Counted from the stretch's first letter, positions 24,160 through 35,345 are shown. The stretch is DNA of 64,000 nucleotides from Amaranthus tricolor (GCF_026212465.1 NC_080047.1:35857488-35921487), one strand, 5' to 3'. The notes: generated by a model not told the origin, from the sequence alone. Numbers and translations: made by a program.

Positions 24160-24500
24160 TTCGGTTGTAGGTATTGATAATCCGAAAACTATGCATCTGA
24201 CCGGAATGCTGTTAGACACCGGTGGTTGTCATGATTGACCCAGGTGCTACGCATAATTTTGTTTAGTTATCTGTGGTAGAGACGCTCGGATTGGAAATTT
24301 CTGATACTGAAAAGTTTAGAGTAATGTTGGGCACGGGTAAAAATGTTAAGGGGAGAGGTGAATGTAAGGAAGTTCGGTTATGCCTAGGACCCATGGAAAT
24401 TGTAGAGAACATTTTTCTCCTGGAGTTAGGGAATTCTAATATAATCTTAGGCATACAGTGGCTGGAAAAATTAGGAACGAGATCGACGAACTAGAAACTT
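24160..24500 (+). pseudogene. Ty3/gypsy aspartic protease
   Basis: The frame around 24226-24267 reads VVMIDPGATHNFV and a TAG stop. The active-site triplet is Asp-Pro-Gly where Asp-Ser/Thr-Gly is expected. The second half follows in the frame starting at 24273 (VETLGLEISDTEKFRVMLG and the LGIQWLEKLG motif near the C-terminus). The stop at 24265-24267 breaks the enzyme; whether Pro at the active site alone would do so I cannot say. Confidence 0.65.
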
Positions 24501-24739
24501 CAGGTGATGCAGTTTCAATGGAATGGGTCTAAGGTCATTTTGAAAGGCGACACGGGGTTAGGAAGATCACAGGTGTCTCTGAAGTCGATGATGCTAATGA
24601 TTAAGAAGAAACACAGGGGTATATTAATTGAGCTGAATCAAGTAGAACTACAACCAACTAACAGTAAGGAGCAATGTTCCACGGCTGAATTACCGGTGGC
24701 TATCACTACATTTTTAACGCAGTATCACAGAGTGTTTGA

Positions 24740-26015
24740 GATGCCACAAGGTATACCCCCGAAAAGAGGTTAGGAGCATCAAATTGTGACCAAGAAGGGT
24801 AGCAATCCCGTGAATGTTCGCCTATACAGATACCTACAGATACAAAAGGCTGAGATCGAAAGAATAGTGGCCGACATGTTGTTAGTAGGCATCATTCGAC
24901 CCTCTCACAGCCCCTACTCCAATCCGGTGTTGTTGGTTAAGAAAAAGGATGGATCTTGGCGTTTCTGTGTAGACTACCGTGCATTGAACAAGGAGACTGT
25001 CGCCGATAAGTATCTTATTCCGATGATCGAGGAACTTTTGGATGAATTACATGGAGCCGTGGTGTTCTCGAAGTTAGATTTGAAATTGGGATATCATCAA
25101 ATCCGGGTTCGAGACGAAGACACACACAAAACCGCCTTCCGCACTCATGAAGGCCATTACGAGTTTTTGGTAATGCTGTTTGGCTTAACCAATGCGCCAG
25201 CAACTTTCCAAGCTCTCATGAATGACATCTTCCGTCCCATATTTACAGCAGTTTGTCTTGGCGTTTGTCAACGACTTTCTGATTTATAGCTTTTCCATTG
25301 ATAAATATGCCCAACACTTGGCATTGGTAATGGATATACTGGAATCTCAGCAGTTGTATGTTAATGAGAAGAAATGTGAGTTTTGTAAACCTAAGGTGGC
25401 TTACTTAGGGCATATTGTCTCTTGCGAAGGGGTGGCCGTTAATCCAGAGAAAGTTCAAGCTATGGTCGACTGGCCCCCACCTCGCGCCATTAAGGAAATA
25501 CGCAAATTTTTGGGTTTGACAAGCTACTCCCGGCGTTTCATACGCCACTATGCAAGTCTCACATAACTTCTAACCCAGCACCTCAAGAAGGATCCGTTCC
25601 TTTGGAAGACGAGGTTGAGGCTGCCTTTCACCTACTAAAACAGACTTTGCTCTCAACACCGGTCTTGGCTATACCTAATTTTGACTTACCATTTGAGGTG
25701 GAGGTGGATGCGTCAGGATTTGGAATAGGTGCAATTCTCTCGAAAGCAGGGGTGGGGCCAAGCCCATTTATGAGAAAGAGTTGATGACTATTGTCCTCGC
25801 CATGCAAAAATGGTTCCATTACTTATTTGGTCAACACTTCACCATCTGGACTGACCAACACAGTTTGAAGTTCATCATGGCCCAACGAGAAATCTGCACA
25901 TAATATCAATGGTGGGTAGCTAAACTATCGAGCTATGATTGTGAGATTAAATTGAAACTTGGTTCTAGTAACAGCGCAACAGATACTTTTTCCCGTCACC
26001 CCACATTCATGATGT
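24740..26015 (+). pseudogene. Ty3/gypsy reverse transcriptase and RNase H
   Basis: RT is read from [20 protein letters not shown] (about 24809) through [40 protein letters not shown] and [20 protein letters not shown] one-base insertion near 25239 moves the frame, which continues as [27 protein letters not shown] and KFLGLTSYSRRFI. The catalytic motif F/Y-x-D-D is FVND: the first Asp of the pair is Asn (AAC at 25270-25272). RNase H begins EVEVDASGFGIGAILS, lacks the middle part, and resumes in another frame with YEKELMTIVLAMQKW and TIWTDQHSLKF, then a stop. Stops, shifts and a lost catalytic Asp make it non-functional. Confidence 0.82.
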
Positions 26016-26039
26016 TACACCAACTCACCCACTGCTCTT

Positions 26040-27350
26040 CCATTGAGATTGATTAGGCTGTTATCGATCAGCAAGTTCGCAATGACAGTAATCTCAAACG
26101 TATTATTACGGAGGTCTCTCAACATGGTGTCTCTCATTTGGGATTTATCATGGCTCATGGACGTTTGTTATACAAAGATCGAGTGTTTCTACTTACATCG
26201 TCCTCTTTAATCTAGAAATTGGTGTATATCATTGTTCAGCGGTGGGTGGGCACAATGGGGAGTTCAAAACCTACTTATGTTTGGAAGAACATTGGTTTTA
26301 GATCGGCATGAGCAAACACGTTACGCTATTTGTCTGTCAATGTGTCACATGTCAACAACAAAAACATTCTCATCAACGACCGGCCGGATTACTTCAACCA
26401 CTTCCCATCCATACTCTCTGTCGTTAAACATTCGTTCACGACCTCCTTCGTTGCTGCTGTTTTTACTAAGGAAGTGGTTCGTTTACATGAGTTCTCGACT
26501 TCCATTGTTTCTAACAGAGATAAAGTGTTCATGAGCCATTTTTGGCAGGAGCTTTTTCGTTTACAAGGCACTTCCCTCTTATGCAGCACGGCATACCATC
26601 CTCAAACCGATCGCCAAACGAAAATTGTGAATCAAGCTTTGAAGGGGTATTTGCGTTGGTTCATTAATGGCCAACCCAAAACGTGAAGTAAATGGTTACA
26701 TTGGGCTGAGTTTTGCTACAACACATCCACGCACTTGTCAATCCAGGTCTCTCCCTTTCAGGCTTTATATGGTAGACCGCCACCAGCTGTGGTTCGTTTG
26801 GGGCACAACTCCACCTCCGTGGATAGTATTGAACAGTTGCTTCGTGAAAGAGATGCCTTGTTGGATGAATTTTACACACAACTCCTTATGGATCAAAACA
26901 AAATGAGGCAGGCTGCGAACTCTAAGCGTAGGCGTGAGGCGTTTGAGGTGGGTGACGTTGTGTTTCTCAAGCTCCAGCCTTATCGTCAACAATCCCTTGC
27001 AAGGCGCTCTTGTGACAAATTGGCTGCCAGGATCTATGGGCCATTCGAAGTTCTTGCTCGTGTGGGTTCAGTAGCCTACAAACTCAACCTCCCTCCTTCT
27101 AGTAAGATTCTTCCTGTGTTTCATGTTTCTCAGCTAAAACGTGTACACGACTTTGTTTTTATTCCTGCAGCCATACCCCAAGAATTGAATTTTTTCCCTC
27201 GAATAAGAGACTGGACCAAAGTTCCTCTTGGATATTCGTTATCAGAACACCAAAGCAGCTACAATCACTGAAGTCCTCATCAACTGGCATGACCTTCCCA
27301 CCTTAGAAGCCACTTGGGAGTTGTTCCACAACATTGCTTCTTAATTCCAT
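26040..27350 (+). pseudogene. Ty3/gypsy integrase with chromodomain-like tail
   Basis: A decayed zinc-binding region ([24 protein letters not shown]) spans about 26250-26385. The sequence then jumps from [10 protein letters not shown] to [20 protein letters not shown] at about 26410-26430, so the strand carrying the first catalytic Asp is deleted. The second Asp is Asn (SIVSNRDK, AAC at 26513-26515) and the third residue Glu is Lys (QTDRQTKIVNQ, AAA at 26621-26623). The C-terminal frame (26735-27271) contains GRPPPAVVRLG, the GDVVFLKLQPYRQQSLA motif and YGPFEVLARVGSVAYKL. After a shift comes ITEVLINWHDLPTLEATWEL, a chromodomain-like segment, then a stop. Confidence 0.82.
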
Positions 27351-27378
27351 GATTTTCACCTTGAGGACAAGGTGAGGC

Positions 27379-27394
27379 TCTTTGGGGTGGGTAT
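27379..27394 (+). other. Polypurine tract of the Ty3/gypsy element
   Basis: CTTTGGGGTGGGTAT directly precedes the 3-prime LTR. It is purine-rich in the expected place for plus-strand priming. Confidence 0.65.
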
Positions 27395-27816
27395 TGTGAT
27401 GAATAATCCATAAGGTCCACGTACTCTCATCACATACAAAAGGAGGGAAAAAGGGGAAAACCAAAAAGGGTGAAGTATGGACACCTGACATATGAAATAT
27501 TTCTGTTATGGCCTCTCTGACATTCTGTTACTGATTTGCTAGGGTAGATTGTTATACTCTAGTTGGTTATGAGATCATCTATATGTAGGGATAGATTTAG
27601 CTAATAAAGGCATGCTTGTAATTACAATATAGTGTACTCACACATAGGAGCTACTCTACCACTCGAAGAGTTGAGCTGGGCACCTTGCCTAGTATACATA
27701 ATATACAAGCATTCTATCTCTACTCTCTTTCTCTCTTCTTCTTCTTCTTACCTTCTTCTTTCTCATTCTTCTATTTAATTGTTGGTTTAATAGGATAATT
27801 GCTCTTTTCTTGCTCA
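27395..27816 (+). repeat. 3-prime LTR of the Ty3/gypsy element
   Basis: It begins TGTGATGAATAATCC and ends TTGCTCA. The last ~20 bases differ from the 5-prime copy, but CA followed by the TTTAA duplication marks the true end. Confidence 0.88.
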
Positions 27817-27821
27817 TTTAA

Positions 27822-28985
27822 TTTGGAGACAAAACCGTATTATGAGAAAAGATGTTTTGTGACAAAGATGGTGACAAAAGCCTTTGTCACCAACTAGCTA
27901 CAAAACAGTTTTGCCGCTTTATTTGTCACTAAGATAAATCTTGTCACTATTTTTGTCACTAAATGCTGCAGCATTTTTAAAATTCATTTTAGCGACAAAA
28001 TAGGCGACAAAGCCTTTTGTTGCTAAGGGTTTTTACCCGACTAATAAATTCCAGACTCAAATTCAAATCTTTTCAAATTCATTCTTCAACCTTTTAACTT
28101 ACCATTTTAATCTTCAAACTATTTACCTTCTTCTTCAGCTTCTCTCTAACATCTTACTAATTATTTTACTCCTTCTCTCTACTTCTCATCATACAATCCG
28201 GCGGGTTTCTGGCTATTTTACGGTGATATTCTTCTTTTCTTTTCATAGGTTTTCTCTTACTTGAACTATTTTTTAATAGTTGTTGTAGAACTTTATCATG
28301 TTGTTCACATCTTTTCACAGGTTTTCTTCTCTCTACTTCTCATCATATAATCCAGCAAATATTTGTTCATATTGTTCATTTTTCATGCATGTCGAATTTG
28401 AACTTTGTAGGGTGTTTTTTTTTTTTGCTGTACAATGTTGCTGCTTTTATCTTTATTTTTGTTGAATATACGTAGTGTTTCTTTTTTGGATGTAATTTTG
28501 TTTTACATTTTGTTTGTTTAGATCTGGCGAATTTACTGTGTTTTAAAGTGAAAAGTTGTTGTTTTTTGTTCATTTTTCTCTATTATTTCTAATTTTTATA
28601 CTTGTACATTTTTTATTGTTTATACATTAATTGTTTATACATTAATGTATAAACATTAATGTATGAACAATTAATGTGTAAACAATTAAGATTAAGTTAT
28701 TCATTAAATTTTAATTTAATTACTTTTGTTGTTTATATATAGTTTTTGAATATTATTAATAAAAAAATTGGATATTTGTTCTTATTGTTGAATAATAATA
28801 GTAATAATTACTATTATTATCTAATAATGACAAATATTCAATTTTTTTAAACTTGAAAATCAGTTAGATACAAATTCTTGTTTTGGCGACAAAATATTTA
28901 GTGACGAAGGGTTTTATTGCCATTTTTGTAGCAAAATGCCTTTAATAACAAAATAAGCGCGCTAAAGGCTTTCCTAATTGTAGTG
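27822..28985 (-). mobile_element. CACTA-type non-autonomous element, one end lost
   Basis: The right end, reversed, reads CACTACAATTAGGAAAGCC, a CACTA terminus. Repeated TTTTGTCAC/GTGACAAAA and GGCGACAAA motifs fill both 27850-28030 and 28865-28960 in opposing orientation, as in CACTA subterminal regions. The left terminus is missing next to the Ty3/gypsy insertion. The middle (28040-28860) has two GGTTTTCT-CT-rich leader-like segments, a poly-T run and small inverted pairs, but no gene. Confidence 0.5.
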
Positions 28986-30098
28986 ATTGGATGATTGCAC
29001 ACACTAGCGGATCCAGGTGTTTGGAGACTCAGGGGCACTAACTAACGGACGAAATTTCAGCGGAGTTTCATTTGTAAAATTAACAATTATTTTTTAAAAT
29101 TTTGAAAATGACAAGTAGAATCACAATAAATTTATAAAAATTGTGATCTTATTCTTGAAAAAGTTTCTCGTTATGAAATAGCGCTTTCGAATAAAAGAAT
29201 GCTAGTAATTAACATCTATTTTATCATATGCATTACCTGAATTAATAACAATACGAACTTATTTATTAAATTCATTCCACTTTATTCAAAATAGTATAAC
29301 TAGAGAAAAAGTTAAATATACTCTAAAAATAATGTGTATGCTATAAGTAAATAGTGGATTGATCTATTATAGTGCACGTTCTTTATTAAAGTCATCTCAC
29401 CGTGAAACGACCTCAATTGGGTCAACCTAAAGTATTTTTAAAAAATGCTTCTCGTAGAAGTGGGAATTCAGTTTTCATTTTTTTTTTATTTTTTTTACTA
29501 ATGGATGTTTATATGGGTCCGTCTCACAGTGAGACGGTTTCATATAAGACTTGCTAAAATTTTTAATACGAAATACTATAAAAGAAAATGAAACAATATA
29601 ATCAACTGACCTAATAAAAAAAATGGGACAAGATAAATAAATAAGACAAAATTACTAAAATGAGGGAGTATTTATCTTTAAAAGACTCCAGTATTAATTT
29701 TACACTTTTACTCTGACCAATAGAAAAGTCTATTTTGATTTTTCTGTTTTTAAAAAACGCCTAGGAGTACATATCCCCTTACGCCTCCATATACCTTCCC
29801 CACTGATTGCACATGCATAGGTAAATTTTTAAAAATATGAATATCAAAGTTTTAATCATCATTACTATATAAAATATTCGCATTAAAGAGTATAATTCGC
29901 ATTAAAGAGAAACATGTTTTTTTTTAAGAAAAAGGTGGATTATGGTAATATAAGAAGAGAAAGAAATGTATAAATGAGATAAAAAAAAATGGTGAAACAT
30001 AATCCATTTAAATTTGCTAATAAATATTTACCCTCATAATATACCAGTTCAATAGAAAACTGAAGAACACCGATCGATAATTATTAGCAACTTATGTA
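28986..30098. other. Intergenic, repeat scraps
   Basis: GCGGATCCAGG near 29007 resembles hAT-type short element ends. CGTCTCACAGTGAGACGGTTT at 29520-29540 is a short palindrome that recurs elsewhere in the window. No gene. Confidence 0.45.
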
Positions 30099-30339
30099 TT
30101 TCCTCCGTCCCATTTAATTTGTATCATTTGTCATTTTGGTTTGTCCCACTTAATTTGCATCATTTTTATTTTTGTACGATGTTCCACCACTTCCTTTTAA
30201 TCTCATCCATACATTTTAACTCTCTTTTAATTTCATCCACATAATTCATTCTCTCTCTTTATTTATTATTATTATCTGCCTTTTTCTTAAAAAATACCAA
30301 TTTTCTCTTTACATCAAATTAATTAATATAGAGGGAGAG
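30099..30339. mobile_element. Stowaway MITE
   Basis: Ends TA|TTTCCTCCGTCCCATTT and ATATAGAGGGAGAG|TA match the Stowaway pattern CTCCCTCCGTCCC beside a TA target. Inside are two direct copies of a TTAATTTG(T/C)ATCATTT segment. About 241 bp, A+T-rich, non-coding. Confidence 0.6.
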
Positions 30340-30585
30340 TATAATAGAGTAAATCCACTTTTGAAGAATTCAATTATATGTAATTAGCAAAATTGTTCCT
30401 ACACATCAATCAAATACGTAGTTTCTATACGTCAACTGAAGACTTGTATGTTAGCACACTTATAACATCATGAACATCCAAGTAGTAGTTCGGTTTAGTT
30501 ATACTTGGAACTGATAATAATATATTCTATATTATACCATAACACAATTAATTATAAGTATTTCAAAACAAATAAAAAAAATAAT

Positions 30586-30850
30586 ACTTTCTCCGTCTCA
30601 TATATATTGCAATATTAGGATATATATCATTATTCATTCACCACTCTTAATTTGTAATTAATTTTTAATTCATAAGTTAAAACATAGTTAAGTGAGATCT
30701 TGTTTGATTCGTCTTATCGCAAAGATTATTAATATCAAAATTATATAATTTTTTATTATATGTAAGTAGAGATATTAAGGATTAAATTAGTATGTTATAC
30801 TGCGTGAAAAAGCAAAAGTTACAAGTATTATGGAAGTGAGGAAATATAAA
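30586..30850. mobile_element. Stowaway-like MITE, decayed
   Basis: The left end TACTTTCTCCGTCTCATATA pairs imperfectly with the right end AAGTATTATGGAAGTGAGGAA. The interior GTGAGATCTTGTTTGATTCGTC matches the interior of the 7121-7364 block. Confidence 0.42.
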
Positions 30851-30895
30851 TACAGTTAATCTCTTGAGAGACGTATTTCAGTTCAAATCTATTAA

Positions 30896-31025
30896 AGATT
30901 AATGTCTACTTATTATGTTCTTAATGCCTACTTACATTATCCTTAATACTTACTTACTGTATCCTTAATGCCTACTTTTAATATATTAAGTGTCTACTTA
31001 TAATATTCTTAATGTCTACTTATTA
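30896..31025 (-). repeat. Short 22-bp minisatellite array
   Basis: Five to six copies of a CTTAATGCCTACTTACATTATC-like unit of about 22 bases (with variable lengths). The unit is the same family as at 42785-43385 and, reversed, at 40030-40680. It ends about 210 bp upstream of the start codon at 31239. Confidence 0.65.
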
Positions 31026-31139
31026 AAAAAATATATAATAGATCGGTACAATTAAAATAAGGCATGCTAAAGTGTAAAAAATATTGAACATGTCGGTGCC
31101 TTTTGACTATCTTTCACACAAACACCAATCCTTTTTATC

Positions 31140-31238
31140 CTCCCTTTCTTTCCTCTCTGTCTTCCATTCCCTTTTTTCCTATTAAATCCATCTTCACTCC
31201 CACTTTCACTCCTTCACTCTTCCTTTCTCTCTCTAAAC
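31140..31238 (+). promoter_or_regulatory. Probable promoter and CT-rich leader
   Basis: A long CT-rich stretch (TCCCTTTCTTTCCTCTC and more) leads into the start codon, typical of plant 5-prime leaders and Y-patches. The only TATA-like sequence close by is CTATTAAATCC at about 31179, which is weak. Confidence 0.4.
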
Positions 31239-31760
31239 ATGGAAATTAACACCCATCAACCCTTCTCTCTCCTCTTTCTCTTACTCCTCAATCTCCTTCC
31301 CTTCGGATCCGCCAACTTCAAAACTGTTGCCAACTACGAAGTTGCTTGTACAATGTGTAACACGTGCCAACCGTGTAACCCCTACCCTTACAGCTCCCCA
31401 CCGCCGCCACCATCACCACCTCCGCCGTCTCCTCCGCCGCCAACCACCGTAGTCGGATGTCCACCACCGCCATCTAAACCTTCTGGCGGCGGTGGAAGTT
31501 ACTATTATTATTCACCACCTCCGCCTTCACAGCCTTCTTATGTTTATCCTCCGCCGAGCGGTGGCGGCGGTGGTGGAGGATACTATTATGCACCACCGTA
31601 TCATTACGGTCCTGCTCCTCCTCCTCCTAATCCTATTGTACCATATTTCCCGTTCTACTATCATACACCTCCTCCTGGAAAATCTGGTTCTAGCTTTCTT
31701 GGTACAAATTTTCAATTTTTGTTTCCTTTGTTTTTGTCATTTTTTTTCTTTTTCTTATGA
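31239..31760 (+). CDS. Secreted proline-rich (extensin-like) glycoprotein, probably GPI-anchored
   Basis: A complete single-exon frame of 173 residues. Residues 1-26 (LLFLLLLNLLPFGSA) are a clear signal peptide. Residues about 37-47 hold a small cysteine cluster, CTMCNTCQPCN. Residues 49-70 are extensin-like Pro blocks (PPPPPSPPPPSPPPP), where prolines after Ser would be hydroxylated and arabinosylated in the family. Tyr/Gly-rich spacers follow (GGGGSYYYYSPPPP, GGGGGGGYYYAPP), and the Tyr groups could cross-link in the wall. The C-terminal ~20 residues are hydrophobic (FLFPLFLSFFFFFL) after Gly-Lys-Ser-Gly-Ser-Ser, as in a GPI-anchor signal. This fits small plant hydroxyproline-rich glycoproteins of the cell wall or plasma membrane; the exact function is unknown. 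Codon use and G+C stand out from the surrounding A+T-rich DNA. The overlapping frames at 31492-31836 and 31527-31715 are shadows. Confidence 0.88.
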   Translation: MEINTHQPFSLLFLLLLNLLPFGSANFKTVANYEVACTMCNTCQPCNPYPYSSPPPPPSPPPPSPPPPTTVVGCPPPPSKPSGGGGSYYYYSPPPPSQPSYVYPPPSGGGGGGGYYYAPPYHYGPAPPPPNPIVPYFPFYYHTPPPGKSGSSFLGTNFQFLFPLFLSFFFFFL

Positions 31761-31781
31761 AATTAAAATAAAAAATAACAA

Positions 31782-31787
31782 AATAAA
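31782..31787 (+). terminator. Poly(A) signal candidate
   Basis: AATAAA 22 bases after the stop codon, within an A-rich stretch. A second A-rich tract starts at 31796. It is close to the stop for a plant gene, so a more distal signal may be used. Confidence 0.4.
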
Positions 31788-31789
31788 TG

Positions 31790-32033
31790 GGAGAAAAAAT
31801 AACAATTGTAGATCTAATGGTTTAGAAGCAAAATGACGAAAAAACCCTTGAAAAAGTTCTTAAAGGTCAGGATCCAAGGTGGTGAAGAAAGTTGATACTA
31901 CTTAGCTAACTTTCAGGAGGTACTGAAAGAAAGGGATAACGAAAGGGTAGTCATTTTTTATTTACTTTGTTTTAATATGAAATTCTATTACTCATTCACA
32001 TGGTTGATTCTGTACTTTTGTAATTTTATGTAC

Positions 32034-32088
<55 letters not shown>

Positions 32089-33182
32089 GTTATTATTAAT
32101 TAGAATAAGTATATCTTCATATTGCATAAAGATAAGTATAATTCATAGTTGTAATTGCTTGTTTTACTCCAACAAATCTTTGAAAGTTGCAAAACTCTTC
32201 AATTATTGATATTTTTGCTCTTTTTTAGGCAATTGATGTGTACTATACTATCTATACTTTATTAATACTAAAAATATTAAGTTATGTTCGCTTTTCTTTC
32301 TTTTGAGTTTAACCATCCTAATGCTGTTAGATTACGTTTATTTATTTTGTTAAAATGTCAAATATTAGTATTTTCTATGCTCGATTGATAGTTGGTATTA
32401 TATGGTGGAATTGATAATGAAAATTTAATAAATCAGTTTGATATTAACCATTAATCGGAGATGTAATATTAATTTTAGGTAATAATGAAAAATTATAAAA
32501 AATTATTTGAATATAAACTTTTCATTACTATGTAAATTGCATATATTAGTGTAAATTATTATATTATAGCAATTTTAAAAAAAATAGAATAGTAGAACAA
32601 TTATAGTTGTGTGAAAACTTAATTTGGGAATTGGATGGATGTGTTACGTTTAGGTTTGGGTATCAAACGGTAGATACACACTCGAAGTCGGATACTTGCA
32701 CAGTAGTGAGAGTGAGTTGTTAATGTTGGTTACATTATTGCGAAAACAAGATGGTGGGGTCTTATGCATGGATGTCAATTGTCACTCCGCACTATAACAC
32801 ATCCTTACCCATTCACTACTATTTTCATTAGTTTCTGTATGTTGTTATACTTCATAATTAACTGAATATACCTTTTTACTTTTAAATCAAATTTGGAAAG
32901 CTAGTGAAAAGCTATTGTCATTTGTTATTAAACTTATACCATTACTCAATTATTTACCTTACTTTATGTATAAATGCAAATAATATAAGTAGTCTATCTT
33001 CCATTTTTAGCGCTTAATTATATATGCCATTAAAAAGCCAAAATATAAGAACAGACCCTTTTATTTTCATTTTTATTATTAATTAATCTTAACATGTTTG
33101 CCAGCTACTGAACATCAACATAAGCCTGATGGATAGTTTCACATAGCCATTATAATCATGTCATTTTAAACATTGGTTATAT
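31790..33182. other. Intergenic with (ATT)n microsatellite
   Basis: (TTA)n runs from about 32035 to 32093, some 19 units. The first 200 bases are likely the 3-prime untranslated part of the gene at 31239. No further gene. Confidence 0.5.
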
Positions 33183-33275
33183 CATGCCCCCAGTGTACTC
33201 CGCTTATAGGTAACTATGATCGGGGTTTGAGGAGGAAAAGAGGCGATAACTCATACCTATAAAAAAAATACGGCC
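33183..33275 (-). repeat. SINE-like repeat, truncated second copy
   Basis: Reversed, the sequence runs TATAGGTATGAGTTATCGCC through CCCCGATCATAGTTACCTAT to CACTGGGGGCATGA. It matches the last 95 bases of 4738-4832. The rest of the repeat is missing on the minus-strand 5-prime side. Confidence 0.55.
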
Positions 33276-35123
33276 AAAAAAGTCCCTCAACTTGAAAAAA
33301 ATTCACAGATGAATCTAAAAAAAAATCTAAAATAATCTATTTTAAAATTAACTAATTTTATTTTTCTTACTAATAAAGAGTAACTAACAAACAAATAAAA
33401 TAACATATAACTAAAGATTTATATTTTTATGTATAATCTGAAAACTATTTCTAGATTATGCCAAATCTCAATGTTAATGTTGTATTTTGAAAATGTTATG
33501 TTAGTTAAATGTATATTAATGGTTAGTATTAAAGCCAATAATTATATAATAAAGTCTTGTATGTACTTGATTTATACTATTATTTTAATGCAGTAAATCA
33601 AATCTACACAAAACTTCAACCAATTGTATTCGTATTCCAAGTGCTAACGGTACCCAAATGTAATGACGCAAAAAAAATCACTATCAACATCTATCTTTAA
33701 GTATTTAGACAAAGTTTATTGAAAAAGATGAGAAATGAATTAAGAAGATACTTGACTTTTCGTGTAGGCGCATAACGGTAGGAAAAACCTTAATTTAATA
33801 CTTCTAATATTGACATTGCATTAATGACATGATTGAACTGTGTCAAATTTCTAAGTTATGGAATATATTTTGTAATCGATATACATATTAAAGTCGTATT
33901 TATGTACATGCAAGTTTGGTAAGGTTAGATTCAAGTTTTTTTTATAAACCTAACGTGGCAAAATTATTTTTATATTTTGACACGAGTTTATTATAAGCTT
34001 TTGCAAATTCGTGATTTTTGATATGTGATTACCTTTGTGCCTTTGAAAATGCTTTAAAATTTTAAGTGTAAAAATTAAGTTAAAATTAGAGAGTAAGATA
34101 AAAAATAAATAAATAAATAAAAATTAAAAAAAACTAAGTAGATTGAAGAAAATGATGATTAAGAACACAAAATAAAAGAAAGAAAGTAAAAATCTTTAAG
34201 GACTCGCTTGAATTTAGTGTAAATATCTAACGGGGTAAATGAAAGTTAAAGTAGAAAAACAAAATTAATTAGATAAAAAATTAAAGAAATTTGAATGTTA
34301 GAGGGGTGAAAGAAATAATTAGATAGTAATGCATGTAAGCATACTCTCATCTTTTTTAATTTATTTGCTTTATACCTCTTTAACAATTATTTTAATTATT
34401 TTATTTGCATTTATATTTACCTTTTATAACAATTTAACTTTTTTACTTTTTAAAATATTTACAATTAGTCCAAATAGACCCTAAAGAAAAATATAATGAA
34501 AATTTAATTAGTGGATCGATCTAAAATAGAATAGGTAACGTGATAAAAGAATAGAAAGACATTAGAGTAGAAGAGTACAACAAGAAGTGAGAAGTGTCTG
34601 GATGTTTCTAGAAGAGTTGCCATAGTGTAATCTGATTAGCTGAGCCTGAGCCTGACACACAGTGGCATACATTTGACTCAAAGCGTAAGGCTGCTATGAT
34701 GAGATTGGATAGCCACATAGAACTGCGTACATGATTAAATCCCTCATTTTCTGTCATTTTTGATTCTTTGGAATTGGGACTGCGAATTCAACCATTCTAG
34801 ATTTTGAAGCAAAGCTCAGACCTCAAAATGGGGACTGGTTAGGTAGGGTGATTTGCTTGGCAATATTTCATATTTTGTAATATTCGCTATCATTGTCTTA
34901 TTTCTTATTATACACTATACATTGATCAATCATAATATGTGTTTTTTTTTAATTTATAAGTTAAATACAGTAAATTTTAATTGATTTTTCTCAATGTAAA
35001 TTTTATTAATAACAAATACTTATATTTTTAATCAAGTATAATTAGTGATAACTACAATTAAAATAGTGCATTGGATGAAGTGCAAAAAACAAATATGACA
35101 ATAATAATGAATAAGAGGGAGTG
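33276..35123. other. A+T-rich intergenic DNA
   Basis: No gene. The stretch 34540-34830 is closer to balanced composition (for example GCTGAGCCTGAGCCTGACAC) and could be a decayed exon or promoter, but no frame or element could be recognised. Confidence 0.45.
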
Positions 35124-35345
35124 TTAGAGTATATAACATATCATGGGGCCTCGACCAAAAGTTAAGTTGATGGTTAATTGGTTTCTTGATATACTATCAA
35201 AAGTCGGTGTGAGAAAAAATCACGAGTTCGAATCTCAACTATCTCTCATTTAAAGTGTAACATTTAGCGTCAGATATGAGAAAATCTATGTTGCAGCTCT
35301 CATATAAAGATGCTTTAAAGTATATAACATATTATGAGTTTCAAT
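35124..35345 (+). repeat. tRNA-like short repeat with terminal direct repeats
   Basis: AGTATATAACATAT(C/T)ATG occurs at about 35129 and again near 35319. Between them AAGTTGATGGTTAATTGG and, about 45 bases on, CGAGTTCGAATCTC resemble polymerase III A and B boxes in order and spacing, as in tRNA-derived SINEs. No cloverleaf tRNA is evident, so this is not called a tRNA gene. Confidence 0.5.

Larger units (their letters stand above)
22483..27816 (+). mobile_element. Ty3/gypsy chromovirus, complete but inactivated
   Basis: Order on the plus strand: 5-prime LTR (22483-22890), tRNA-Met primer site, gag, protease, reverse transcriptase, RNase H, integrase, chromodomain-like tail, polypurine tract, 3-prime LTR (27395-27816). 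TTTAA stands on both sides (22478-22482, 27817-27821), a 5-bp target duplication, so the insertion is intact as a unit. Length (5.3 kb), short LTRs (~410 bp) and a C-terminal tail ending HLEDKVRLFGVG fit a small plant chromovirus such as Reina; the clade is inference. Every domain has stops or shifts, and the key catalytic residues of RT and integrase are changed. The LTRs differ by several percent by eye, so it is not recent. Confidence 0.88.

Noticed and set aside
35150..35245. tRNA gene
   Set aside because: Box-like motifs are present, but I could not draw an acceptor stem or anticodon arm; kept only as a tRNA-like repeat.
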